From assembly GCA_001603415.1 (NCBI GenBank), contig LUYY01000234.1:1-7394 (forward strand): a DNA stretch of 7,394 bases, read 5' to 3'. The position numbers and the translations under genes were made by a program. This stretch comes from Bacteroidales bacterium Bact_07 (GTDB taxonomy: Bacteria; Bacteroidota; Bacteroidia; Bacteroidales; Tenuifilaceae). Positions 1 through 5,295 of this stretch are shown here, one piece after another. Under the pieces are notes generated by a model, which worked only from the letters and a program-made list of their open reading frames with translations, did no database searches and was not told the origin of the DNA. The first letter of the stretch is position 1, and each line of letters begins with the position of its first letter.

Positions 1-32
1 GAGGGCTACCCAAAGCGGGTAGCTCTTTTTTT
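1..32 (+). terminator. Rho-independent terminator of an upstream gene
   Basis: A 7-bp stem GCTACCC (5-11) / GGGTAGC (17-23) encloses a 5-nt loop and is followed by TC and a run of seven T (26-32). The outer GAG (1-3) can also pair with CTC (23-25 region) if a GG bulge is allowed. The orientation terminates a plus-strand transcript entering from the left, whose gene lies outside the window. It separates that unit from the phosphofructokinase promoter just downstream. Confidence 0.72.
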
Positions 33-35
33 CTA

Positions 36-66
36 TTGACTTTAGTTCAGAATAAGCTTATATTTA
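36..66 (+). promoter_or_regulatory. Probable Bacteroidota-type promoter for phosphofructokinase
   Basis: TTG at 36-38, a 20-nt spacer, then TATATTTA at 59-66. This fits the -33/-7 pattern of the primary sigma factor in Bacteroidota (TTTG, 19-21 bp, TAnnTTTG) with one mismatch at the last base. Transcription would start near 72, leaving a leader of only about 15 nt before the ATG at 88. The leader is AT-rich with no Shine-Dalgarno sequence, as is usual in this phylum. The call rests on pattern match and position only. Confidence 0.5.
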
Positions 67-87
67 ATCGTTTTTAAATTTAAAGCT

Positions 88-1290
88 ATGGAACAGCAAA
101 AGAAAACTCCAATTATTGCAATACTTACCGGTGGCGGCGATGTGCCCGGCCTAAACCCTGCCATACGAGCTATAACTATCAGGGCATTGCGCGAAGGATT
201 TAGCGTTATTGGAATCCGTAGGGGTTGGGCGGGTTTAATTGAAATCATTCGCGATAAGCATGTCGATAATAGCCATTGTTTTGAGTTGCTTACTGAGGAA
301 AGGGTAAATAAAGCCTTTAGAACTGGGGGAACATTCCTTCATACATCGCGCACTAATCCGGCTAAAGTGTCAAAGGATAACGTGCCTGAGCATCTTAAAT
401 CGAAATATAATAAGGAGATTAACGATTTAACTCCCGAAGTAATAAAGAATCTTGCTTTTTTGGGGATTGATTACCTTATACCCATTGGTGGCGACGATAC
501 CTTAAGCTACGGCGTGCGCCTTTACCAGGAAGGTTTTAAGGTGATAGCCATTCCCAAAACCATGGATAACGATGTGCCTGGAACCGATTACTGCATTGGA
601 TTTAGCACCTGTGTTACCCGTACCATTGCATTAACCGATATGTTAAGGACTTCGGCAGGCTCACATGAGCGAATACTTGTAATGGAAGTTTTTGGTCGAT
701 ATGCCGGATTTACCGCCATGCTTCCTACCATGGCAGGGGTAGCAAACCGTTGTGTAATACCGGAGTATAAGTTTAATATTGAAAGGCTTACCGAACTATT
801 GGTTGAGGATCGTAATCGCAATCCGAGCAAGTACTCAACGGTTCTGGTTTCGGAAGGGGCTACCTTCGAGGGGCTTGAGCAAATGGTTTTCCAGAATAAC
901 GAGCGCGATGCATTTGGCCATGCTAAGTTGGGCGGTATAGGTGATATTGTCTCCCGCAAGATAAAGGAGCTAACGCCCAAGTTCAATAACGGCAAAACCA
1001 TTAATATCATCAGTCAGAATCTTGGCTATTTGGTTCGTGGTGGCGAACCCGATGCTATCGATTCCATTGTCCCCATGGCTTTTGGGAACCTTGCACTCGA
1101 CCTAATTCTTAAAGGTGTTCATGGCAGGTTGGTGGTGCTAAAGAACGGCCGTTACGATAATATGCCTATTGATGTGGTTACCAGTAAGAAGAAGATTGTG
1201 AACGTAGAACGTTACTATAATGCTGAACGTTTACGTCCTTTTTACAAGAGTTTTGAGATGCAACCGCTATTCATCATGACCAGCGAGTAG
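88..1290 (+). CDS. pfp: 6-phosphofructokinase, predicted pyrophosphate-dependent
   Basis: Cytosolic glycolytic enzyme phosphorylating fructose 6-phosphate to fructose 1,6-bisphosphate. Visible family motifs: GGGDVPGLN (residues 15-23, phosphoryl-donor loop), GGDDT (134-138), PKTMDND (156-162, with catalytic Asp160 and Asp162), MEVFGR (199-204), SEGA (255-258) and an RGG sugar-phosphate motif (317-319). Two positions decide the donor: Asp137 and Lys157, 20 residues apart, correspond to Gly104 and Gly124 of the E. coli ATP enzyme. Asp plus Lys there is the established signature of PPi-dependent, reversible enzymes, so pfp is preferred over pfkA; that is inference from residues, not proof. At 400 aa it is longer than the short bacterial ATP enzymes (about 320 aa), with a C-terminal tail after residue 350. 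The start at 88 lies just below the predicted promoter. The next gene begins 2 nt after the stop, so the two are probably cotranscribed and translationally coupled. Confidence 0.93.
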   Translation: MEQQKKTPIIAILTGGGDVPGLNPAIRAITIRALREGFSVIGIRRGWAGLIEIIRDKHVDNSHCFELLTEERVNKAFRTGGTFLHTSRTNPAKVSKDNVPEHLKSKYNKEINDLTPEVIKNLAFLGIDYLIPIGGDDTLSYGVRLYQEGFKVIAIPKTMDNDVPGTDYCIGFSTCVTRTIALTDMLRTSAGSHERILVMEVFGRYAGFTAMLPTMAGVANRCVIPEYKFNIERLTELLVEDRNRNPSKYSTVLVSEGATFEGLEQMVFQNNERDAFGHAKLGGIGDIVSRKIKELTPKFNNGKTINIISQNLGYLVRGGEPDAIDSIVPMAFGNLALDLILKGVHGRLVVLKNGRYDNMPIDVVTSKKKIVNVERYYNAERLRPFYKSFEMQPLFIMTSE

Positions 1291-1292
1291 TA

Positions 1293-1679
1293 ATGCAGGT
1301 ATTCTATACCATAGCCGATTACTGCTTTATTGTATTGCACTCGTTTATAGTAATCTTTAATCTTTTTGGATGGATTTGGGCCAGATTCCGAAGGTGGAAT
1401 CTGGCCTTACTCTTGCTAACCGGATTCAGTTGGTTTGGCTTGGGTTATTTTTATGGTTGGGGCTACTGCCCTTTAACCGATTGGCATTTTAGCGTGCTCC
1501 AGAAATTAGGGAGGGCACCCCTTGAAACATCTTATATATCGTACATGCTGAATAGACTATTGTATTTGAAACTTGATGAAAAATTGTTCGATAAAGCCAC
1601 CTTTTTTTGTTTTTTGGCAGCATTACTTACATCGGTTATTCTGAATATTAGGGATTTAAGGATAAAGGACAAAAGATAA
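1293..1679 (+). CDS. DUF2784-like small integral membrane protein
   Basis: A 128-aa protein with three likely membrane segments (about 7-29, 36-57 and 101-118). It resembles the DUF2784 family: a His in the first helix (His16), the CPLTDWH motif after the second helix (59-65) and a following SYISYML segment (80-86). The family's function is not known and I assign none. The ATG lies 2 nt after the phosphofructokinase stop, with no room for its own promoter, so it is read as the second gene of that operon. Two oddities: codons 29-38 lie in a perfect 11-bp inverted repeat, and the last residues and stop codon fall inside a GATAAAG heptanucleotide tandem repeat, giving a very basic tail (IKDKR). 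The family call rests on motif memory and could be a distant relative. Confidence 0.72.
   Translation: MQVFYTIADYCFIVLHSFIVIFNLFGWIWARFRRWNLALLLLTGFSWFGLGYFYGWGYCPLTDWHFSVLQKLGRAPLETSYISYMLNRLLYLKLDEKLFDKATFFCFLAALLTSVILNIRDLRIKDKR
1378..1407 (+). repeat. Perfect 11-bp inverted repeat (hairpin) inside the DUF2784-like gene
   Basis: GGCCAGATTCC (1379-1389) is followed after 6 nt by its exact reverse complement GGAATCTGGCC (1396-1406). In RNA, G1390-U1395 can add a wobble pair inside, leaving an AAGG tetraloop, and G1378-U1407 one outside. The segment codes for the loop between the first and second membrane helices (WARFRRWNLA, residues 29-38). It is not followed by a T run, so it is not a standard terminator. 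The structure is directly visible; any role is unknown. Confidence 0.8.
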
Positions 1680-1695
1680 AGGATAAAGGATAAAG
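1661..1695 (+). repeat. Heptanucleotide tandem repeat (GATAAAG)n crossing a stop codon
   Basis: Five contiguous 7-nt units: GATAAAG (1661), GACAAAA (1668, degenerate), then three exact GATAAAG units (1675, 1682, 1689). The preceding GGATTTAAG may be a further degraded copy. The stop codon of the DUF2784-like gene (1677-1679) lies in the third unit. Because 7 is not a multiple of 3, all frames of the pure repeat read the same 21-nt cycle, which contains TAA, so the tract always supplies a stop. Confidence 0.85.
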
Positions 1696-1710
1696 GCAAT
1701 ATAAGCCTTT
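1692..1710 (-). terminator. Weak hairpin between convergent genes, possible trmJ terminator
   Basis: AAAGGC (1692-1697) and GCCTTT (1705-1710) form a 6-bp stem with a 7-nt loop in the 86-nt gap between convergent genes. Read on the minus strand, the stem is followed by an interrupted T-rich tract made by the heptad repeat (ATCCTTT units). On the plus strand there is no T run. It is a poor match to a canonical terminator. Confidence 0.25.
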
Positions 1711-1765
1711 GCTGACTTATATGTTGTGACCTCTGATTTCAAATCCTTTTTGCAAGCAATACTCT

Positions 1766-2452
1766 TTACCTGTTAAGTTTCTGAATTAGTTCGGTTGTTA
1801 TGGAGTGAAGCAATTTAATATCCTGCTCTCCGAGTTCGCTGAGGCGCTCCATAAGCCTGCCGTATATGAGTTTATCGGGACCAAGGTCTATAGCCCTCAT
1901 TACTGTATCAATTTTTTTTGTAAGAGCCTGAAACGATTGGGTTTTGTCAGCTTTGGCTGATTCTTCTTTACTTAGGTTTATTCCCGATAGAATATAGGCA
2001 TACACCATTACCGATTGCGCCAGGTTAAGCGATGGATACTTGGTTTTAAGGGGAATGGTGGTAACCCTGTGGCATAGGTTTATTTCGTGATTGGTAAGCC
2101 CCGATTCTTCGCGCCCAAAAACAATTGCCACGTTCGAGATGGTATCACCTTTTTCCTTAATGAACTGGGGCAAGTTGTGACTATCGATAATATCGAGTTT
2201 TACCCATCTATCGCGAGCTGAAGTGGCAAATGCAAAATCTATATCGTGCAAAGCTTCCTCAAGTGTTCTATAAACAGTGGCACGCTCAAGGATATCGTTG
2301 GAGGCGTGGGCCAGCTTACGGGCGTCTACCGACAGGTAATCGCACGGATTAACCAGCCGAAAATCGCTAAATCCCATGGTTTTTAGGGCGCGTGCTGCAG
2401 CGCCTACATTCTCGGGCACTGCCGGTTCTACAAGGATAAAGGTGATTTTCAT
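1766..2452 (-). CDS. trmJ: TrmJ-type tRNA (cytidine/uridine-2'-O-)-methyltransferase, SpoU/TrmH family
   Basis: A cytosolic SPOUT (trefoil-knot) methyltransferase using S-adenosylmethionine. TrmJ enzymes 2'-O-methylate the ribose at position 32 of the tRNA anticodon loop. The three SpoU motifs are all present: motif 1 PENVGAAARALKTMG (13-27, with Asn15 and Arg21), motif 2 VFGREESGLTN (111-121) and motif 3 SLNLAQSVMVYAYIL (141-155, with Asn143). The TSARDR segment (77-82) is also typical of TrmJ. The protein starts directly with the first beta strand (KITFILVEP), so no N-terminal domain is missing. Its C-terminal 70 or so residues are a helical extension, as in E. coli TrmJ, which is slightly longer. 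I see no convincing promoter or Shine-Dalgarno upstream of the start (minus strand, above 2452). TrmJ is preferred over TrmL or TrmH from the GLTN motif, length and C-terminal extension; the exact target nucleotide is inferred. Confidence 0.88.
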   Translation of the reverse strand: MKITFILVEPAVPENVGAAARALKTMGFSDFRLVNPCDYLSVDARKLAHASNDILERATVYRTLEEALHDIDFAFATSARDRWVKLDIIDSHNLPQFIKEKGDTISNVAIVFGREESGLTNHEINLCHRVTTIPLKTKYPSLNLAQSVMVYAYILSGINLSKEESAKADKTQSFQALTKKIDTVMRAIDLGPDKLIYGRLMERLSELGEQDIKLLHSITTELIQKLNR

Positions 2453-2524
2453 CCGTACAAAATATTTATATTATTAATTACTAACACGTTACTGTCCTGC
2501 TTTTTTACAATCTTTATCGAGCGG

Positions 2525-2618
2525 ATGGAACACCTATAGTTTGTTCATCTGTGTTTACCTTCGGTGAACTCGCAAGCTCGTTTGTGCAAGCTGTCTTACA
2601 TGGGTGTTTCATAGTTTG
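2525..2618. repeat. Imperfect inverted repeat element in the trmJ/T9SS-gene intergenic region
   Basis: This is the main feature of the 272-nt gene-free stretch 2453-2724. Bases 2525-2537 can pair with 2600-2612 over 13 consecutive positions (11 Watson-Crick, 2 G-U), around GGAACACC and GGGTGTTTC. An inner stem GTTCATC (2543-2549) / GGTGAAC (2563-2569) fits inside. ATAGTTTG occurs as a direct repeat at 2536-2543 and 2611-2618, overlapping both arms, and GCAAGCT is repeated at 2572-2578 and 2586-2592. It may be a small dispersed repeat or a structured RNA. Stems allowing G-U pairs and long loops arise easily by chance, so confidence is limited. Confidence 0.4.
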
Positions 2619-2640
2619 AAAAATTAACACAAAGTTATAA

Positions 2641-2663
2641 ATGTAACCCCAACAATTTTACAT
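2641..2663. promoter_or_regulatory. Dyad ATGTAA-N11-TTACAT, possible operator
   Basis: A perfect 6-bp inverted repeat (2641-2646 and 2658-2663) with an 11-nt spacer ends 7 nt before the -33 element of the promoter for the secreted protein gene. Position and half-site spacing would suit a dimeric regulator. The half-sites are short and AT-rich, and there is no second copy in the window, so this is only a candidate. Confidence 0.25.
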
Positions 2664-2670
2664 CTGAATC

Positions 2671-2701
2671 TTGATTTGAGTTAGCCGTATGCTTATATTT
2701 G
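2671..2701 (+). promoter_or_regulatory. Bacteroidota-type promoter for the T9SS cargo gene
   Basis: TTG at 2671-2673, a 20-nt spacer, then TATATTTG at 2694-2701, an exact match to the TAnnTTTG -7 element. It is the best promoter in the window. Transcription would begin around 2706-2709, giving a leader of under 20 nt that carries the AAAAGGA at 2711-2717. Confidence 0.65.
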
Positions 2702-2710
2702 TTTAAACAC

Positions 2711-2717
2711 AAAAGGA
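2711..2717 (+). promoter_or_regulatory. Ribosome binding site that decides the start of the T9SS cargo gene
   Basis: AAAAGGA ends 7 nt before the ATG at 2725, which is ideal spacing, but only 1 nt before the in-frame ATG at 2719, which is too close. The site therefore favours 2725 (MKKILLL...) over 2719 (MHMKKI...). It is unusual here, since the other genes in the window lack a Shine-Dalgarno sequence. Confidence 0.5.
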
Positions 2718-2724
2718 TATGCAT

Positions 2725-3756
2725 ATGAAAAAGATTTTACTACTCGCGGCGTTTACGGTTAGCGTTTCCTCTCTTTTGGGTCAAGTAACCCTTACACAGG
2801 AAACTCATGGTTTCCTAGCCGATCAGAAGAATCCTATGGTTTTGACCCAATATGTTGATCCTGGTGTTTCCGGGAAGAATGTGGTTTGGGATTTCAGCAA
2901 GCTGGAGGTTCAGAATTCTTTCACAGGTAGTATCGAAAGCTATTACACATCAAAATGTTGCAGCAAGTTTAGTAAGGGTAATGTTGTGCTCGAGGAGTTC
3001 GGCAATTTCTTTGTATTTGAGTCAACCCCAACTAGCCTTGAGCAGGTAGGTTACATGTCGGGCAATGGGGTAACCCGCTTTGAGTACACCAAACCCTTTG
3101 TCAAAATGCAATACCCGTTTACCTTTGGTAGCACATATAGCGGAAACTACGATGGCAATTACATTGTAAACGATAATGTGATTGGCAAAATTTCCGGAAC
3201 ATATTTGGTTGAGGGCGATGGATTTGGCAGGTTGATACTGCCCAATGGCCGTACCCTCGATAACGTGCTACGTGTAAAAGAAGTTAGAACTACCAAGCAA
3301 GTATTTAATAACGGTTCGGCCTTAATCACCGATATTACTTACCGTTGGTATGTATCGCAGCACCGATTCCCTGTTCTTGTTCTTATACGCAGTGAGGTTA
3401 AGGGTGAAAACTCCGAACCCGTTATAAGCACTCGTGCAGCTTACAACAGTAATGTGATGAATGCAACAATGGAGGCCCCGCTTGATCAGGCATCTAATAT
3501 CAATCTGAGTGTTTACCCAAATCCCTATTCACAAAAGGTGAAAATTGAGTTTACCACCGCTGAGCGTGGTCAGGTTAACCTGAGCATTTTCGATATGAGC
3601 GGTAAGATGGTAAAGCAGATTGAAAATTCAACCCTCGATGCCGGTTTAAAACGTTATGAGTTTTCGGCAAAGGCATTAGGCTTAACGGGTGGTACTTATA
3701 TATTGAAGTTGAAGGCTGGTCAAGTTGAAGAGACCCGTAAACTTATAGAGCTATAA
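2725..3756 (+). CDS. Secreted protein of unknown function with type IX secretion sorting domain
   Basis: A 343-aa protein, exported in two steps. A signal peptide (MKK, a hydrophobic stretch to about residue 18, likely cut at Gly19/Gln20) sends it across the inner membrane. A type A sorting domain at about 260-343 targets it to the T9SS: SVYPNPYSQKVKIEF start, FDMSGKMVKQI in the middle, GGTYILKL and the terminal RKLIEL. Such cargo is released or anchored at the cell surface after the domain is removed. The 20-260 region is aromatic- and beta-rich (VVWDFS, a GxYDGNY stretch, and LPNGRTLDNVLRVKEV around 172-187), suggesting a beta-sandwich. I recognise no catalytic motif and give no function. 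An adjacent Cys-Cys pair (78-79) is the only cysteine feature. The start at 2725 is chosen from ribosome-site spacing; 2719 would add two residues. It is monocistronic, with its own promoter and terminator. Confidence 0.85.
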   Translation: MKKILLLAAFTVSVSSLLGQVTLTQETHGFLADQKNPMVLTQYVDPGVSGKNVVWDFSKLEVQNSFTGSIESYYTSKCCSKFSKGNVVLEEFGNFFVFESTPTSLEQVGYMSGNGVTRFEYTKPFVKMQYPFTFGSTYSGNYDGNYIVNDNVIGKISGTYLVEGDGFGRLILPNGRTLDNVLRVKEVRTTKQVFNNGSALITDITYRWYVSQHRFPVLVLIRSEVKGENSEPVISTRAAYNSNVMNATMEAPLDQASNINLSVYPNPYSQKVKIEFTTAERGQVNLSIFDMSGKMVKQIENSTLDAGLKRYEFSAKALGLTGGTYILKLKAGQVEETRKLIEL

Positions 3757-3772
3757 GATTAGGTTTTCGTTT

Positions 3773-3800
3773 AAAAAGGCCGGGACTGCCCGGCTTTTTT
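3773..3800 (+). terminator. Strong Rho-independent terminator of the T9SS cargo gene
   Basis: A 6-bp GC stem GCCGGG (3779-3784) / CCCGGC (3789-3794) with ACTG loop is flanked by AAAAAG (3773-3778) and TTTTTT (3795-3800), which extend the stem by A-T pairs and a G-T wobble. It lies 17 nt after the stop codon. The A tract means it could also work on the minus strand, but no minus-strand gene ends here. Confidence 0.88.
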
Positions 3801-3832
3801 GTTGATAATTACTGCATTCATGAAAAATTCTT

Positions 3833-3842
3833 AAAGCGCTTT
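3833..3842. promoter_or_regulatory. Perfect 10-bp palindrome AAAGCGCTTT at the photolyase promoter
   Basis: The palindrome overlaps the TTTC of the putative -33 element, about 50 nt before the photolyase start, where a repressor could block RNA polymerase. It is the only exact copy I noticed in the window. Ten-bp palindromes occur several times by chance in 7 kb, so only the position makes it of interest. Confidence 0.25.
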
Positions 3843-3871
3843 CAGTATCTCAATGTTTTTCGCTATTTTTA
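3840..3871 (+). promoter_or_regulatory. Weak candidate promoter for the photolyase gene
   Basis: TTTC (3840-3843), a 20-nt spacer, then TATTTTTA (3864-3871), one mismatch from consensus in each element. The start would fall at about 3877, giving a leader of about 13 nt before the ATG at 3890, matching the layout of the other promoters here. A promoter is expected because a strong terminator lies just upstream. Confidence 0.4.
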
Positions 3872-3889
3872 CCTTAAAGCCACAAGCAG

Positions 3890-5251
3890 ATGTTTGGCAG
3901 GGATAGTTTTAATAAGCATAGGGCTAGGGAACTCAAGGCGGGCGAGGTAAAGCGTCGTGGGCCGGTAATTTACTGGATGTCGCGCGACCAACGTGTAGCC
4001 GATAACTGGGCATTGGTATATGCCAAGTATAAAGCTAACGAACTAAAGGTTCCTCTTAGGGTTGTGTTTACCCTCGCAAACATTTTTCCAGCAGCAAATC
4101 TTCGCCATTACGATTTTATGTTGAAGGGGCTTGCTGAGGTTGAAAAGCGTCTTGCCGACGAGGGTATTCCCTTCAACCTTCTTAGGGGTGAGCCTGCTGA
4201 ACAGCTCTGGGAATTTGCCGAGAGGGTTGAGGCCTCGCTTATTGTTAGCGATTTCGATCCCCTATGGGTGAAACGCGACTGGAAGTCGCAGCTCAACCAA
4301 CGCCTTACCATTCCCCATTACGAGGTTGATGCCCATAATGTTGTACCCTGCTGGTATGCTTCGCCTAAACTGGAGTTTGGCGCCTACACTATCCGCCCTA
4401 AAATCAAAAAACACCTATCCACATTTCTCACCGAGTACCCTGACGTTAGGTTGCAAATCAAATCGGAGCCTAACCCACATTTAACGCGTTGGCACGAGGT
4501 TTTAGTTTGGCTAAACGCTTCCGATGAGGTAAAACCTGTAAAGTCGTTTGAACCCGGCGAAAATGCTGCACACGCAATGCTTGCCGATTTTATAGCCAAT
4601 AGGCTTAAGGGATATGCCGAAAAGCGCAATGATCCAACTATCGATGGGCAGTCGAGCCTCTCGCCATACCTGCATTTTGGACAAATATCGGCCCAACGGG
4701 TGGCCATTGAGGTGCTAAAGGCACCTGCACCTGAAGCCGATAAGCAAGCCTTGCTGGAGGAACTCATTGTTAGGCGTGAGCTATCGGATAACTTCTGTTT
4801 CTACAACCCAGGTTACTCGCGTTTCGCAGGGTTCCCCGATTGGGCTAAGGAATCGCATCGTATTCACCGTTTCGATGTCAGGGAGTACCTCTATACCCTA
4901 AATGAATTTGAAATTGCACACACTCACGATCCGCTTTGGAATGCTGCCCAGCTTCAACTTGTGAACACCGGAAAGATGCATGGTTACATGCGGATGTATT
5001 GGGCAAAAAAGATATTGGAGTGGACCACCTGCCCCGAGGAAGCCATGCGTTTTGCCATTTACCTGAACGATAAGTACAGCCTCGATGGTCGCGATCCCAA
5101 TGGCTATACTGGAATTGCATGGTCAATTGGTGGGGTGCACGACAGGGCTTGGCCTGAGAGGCCAATATTCGGTAAAATTCGCTACATGAACTTTGAGGGC
5201 TGTAAGCGCAAGTTCGATGTAGAAAAGTATATCAGAATGAACCTCGGTTAA
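3890..5251 (+). CDS. phr: Class II CPD photolyase (deoxyribodipyrimidine photo-lyase)
   Basis: A flavoprotein that binds cyclobutane pyrimidine dimers in DNA and splits them using light-driven electron transfer from FADH-. Class II is shown by YWMSRDQR (28-35) opening the antenna-binding Rossmann domain, DGQSSLSPYLHFG (252-264) and RRELSDNFCFYNP (295-307) in the FAD-binding domain, and the C-terminal NDKYSLDGRDPNGYTG block (393-408) with the following WSIGG. Trp350, Trp371 and Trp378 have the same 21- and 7-residue spacing as the class II electron-transfer triad of the Methanosarcina mazei enzyme (360/381/388). At 453 aa it is full length with no key block missing. The start at 3890 gives the usual short basic leader before the first beta strand. 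A strong terminator upstream isolates it. The next gene follows after 44 nt and may share the transcript, though no functional link is evident. Confidence 0.95.
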   Translation: MFGRDSFNKHRARELKAGEVKRRGPVIYWMSRDQRVADNWALVYAKYKANELKVPLRVVFTLANIFPAANLRHYDFMLKGLAEVEKRLADEGIPFNLLRGEPAEQLWEFAERVEASLIVSDFDPLWVKRDWKSQLNQRLTIPHYEVDAHNVVPCWYASPKLEFGAYTIRPKIKKHLSTFLTEYPDVRLQIKSEPNPHLTRWHEVLVWLNASDEVKPVKSFEPGENAAHAMLADFIANRLKGYAEKRNDPTIDGQSSLSPYLHFGQISAQRVAIEVLKAPAPEADKQALLEELIVRRELSDNFCFYNPGYSRFAGFPDWAKESHRIHRFDVREYLYTLNEFEIAHTHDPLWNAAQLQLVNTGKMHGYMRMYWAKKILEWTTCPEEAMRFAIYLNDKYSLDGRDPNGYTGIAWSIGGVHDRAWPERPIFGKIRYMNFEGCKRKFDVEKYIRMNLG

Positions 5252-5295
5252 ACCTTTTGTTACCTGAAAGCGTTTAACTATAAACACCAATTCCA

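Noticed and set aside
42..248. 68-codon minus-strand ORF over the pfp promoter and start
   Set aside because: It overlaps the phosphofructokinase start and promoter, has no family features and no promoter of its own.
588..1010. 140-codon ORF on the minus strand opposite phosphofructokinase
   Set aside because: It lies wholly within a well-supported conserved gene and its translation shows no recognisable motif; it is a reading-frame shadow.
1735..1751. GATT-TCA-AATC followed by CTTTTT as a plus-strand terminator
   Set aside because: A 4-bp AT-rich stem is too weak to call.
2458..2510. Promoter for trmJ on the minus strand (TATTTTG close to the start)
   Set aside because: The element is one base short of TAnnTTTG, no -33 partner is well spaced, and it would leave almost no leader.
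2514..2612. 32-codon minus-strand ORF within the intergenic element
   Set aside because: Too short, with no ribosome site or hydrophobic segment; better treated as part of the repeat-like element until homologues are found.
3570..3583. 14-bp perfect palindrome TCAGGTTAACCTGA in the T9SS sorting domain
   Set aside because: About 0.5 such palindromes are expected by chance in a window this size, and it lies in conserved coding sequence.
4384..4767. 127-codon minus-strand ORF opposite the photolyase gene (and shorter ones at 4108-4311, 4511-4696, 4878-5165)
   Set aside because: All are antisense to a complete class II photolyase whose motifs cover the same bases; Ser/Cys-rich translations are typical of shadows.
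5256..5286. TTTG, 19 nt, TATAAACA as a promoter for the NPP gene
   Set aside because: The -33 element fits but the -7 element lacks the TTTG half, so cotranscription with the photolyase gene is at least as likely.
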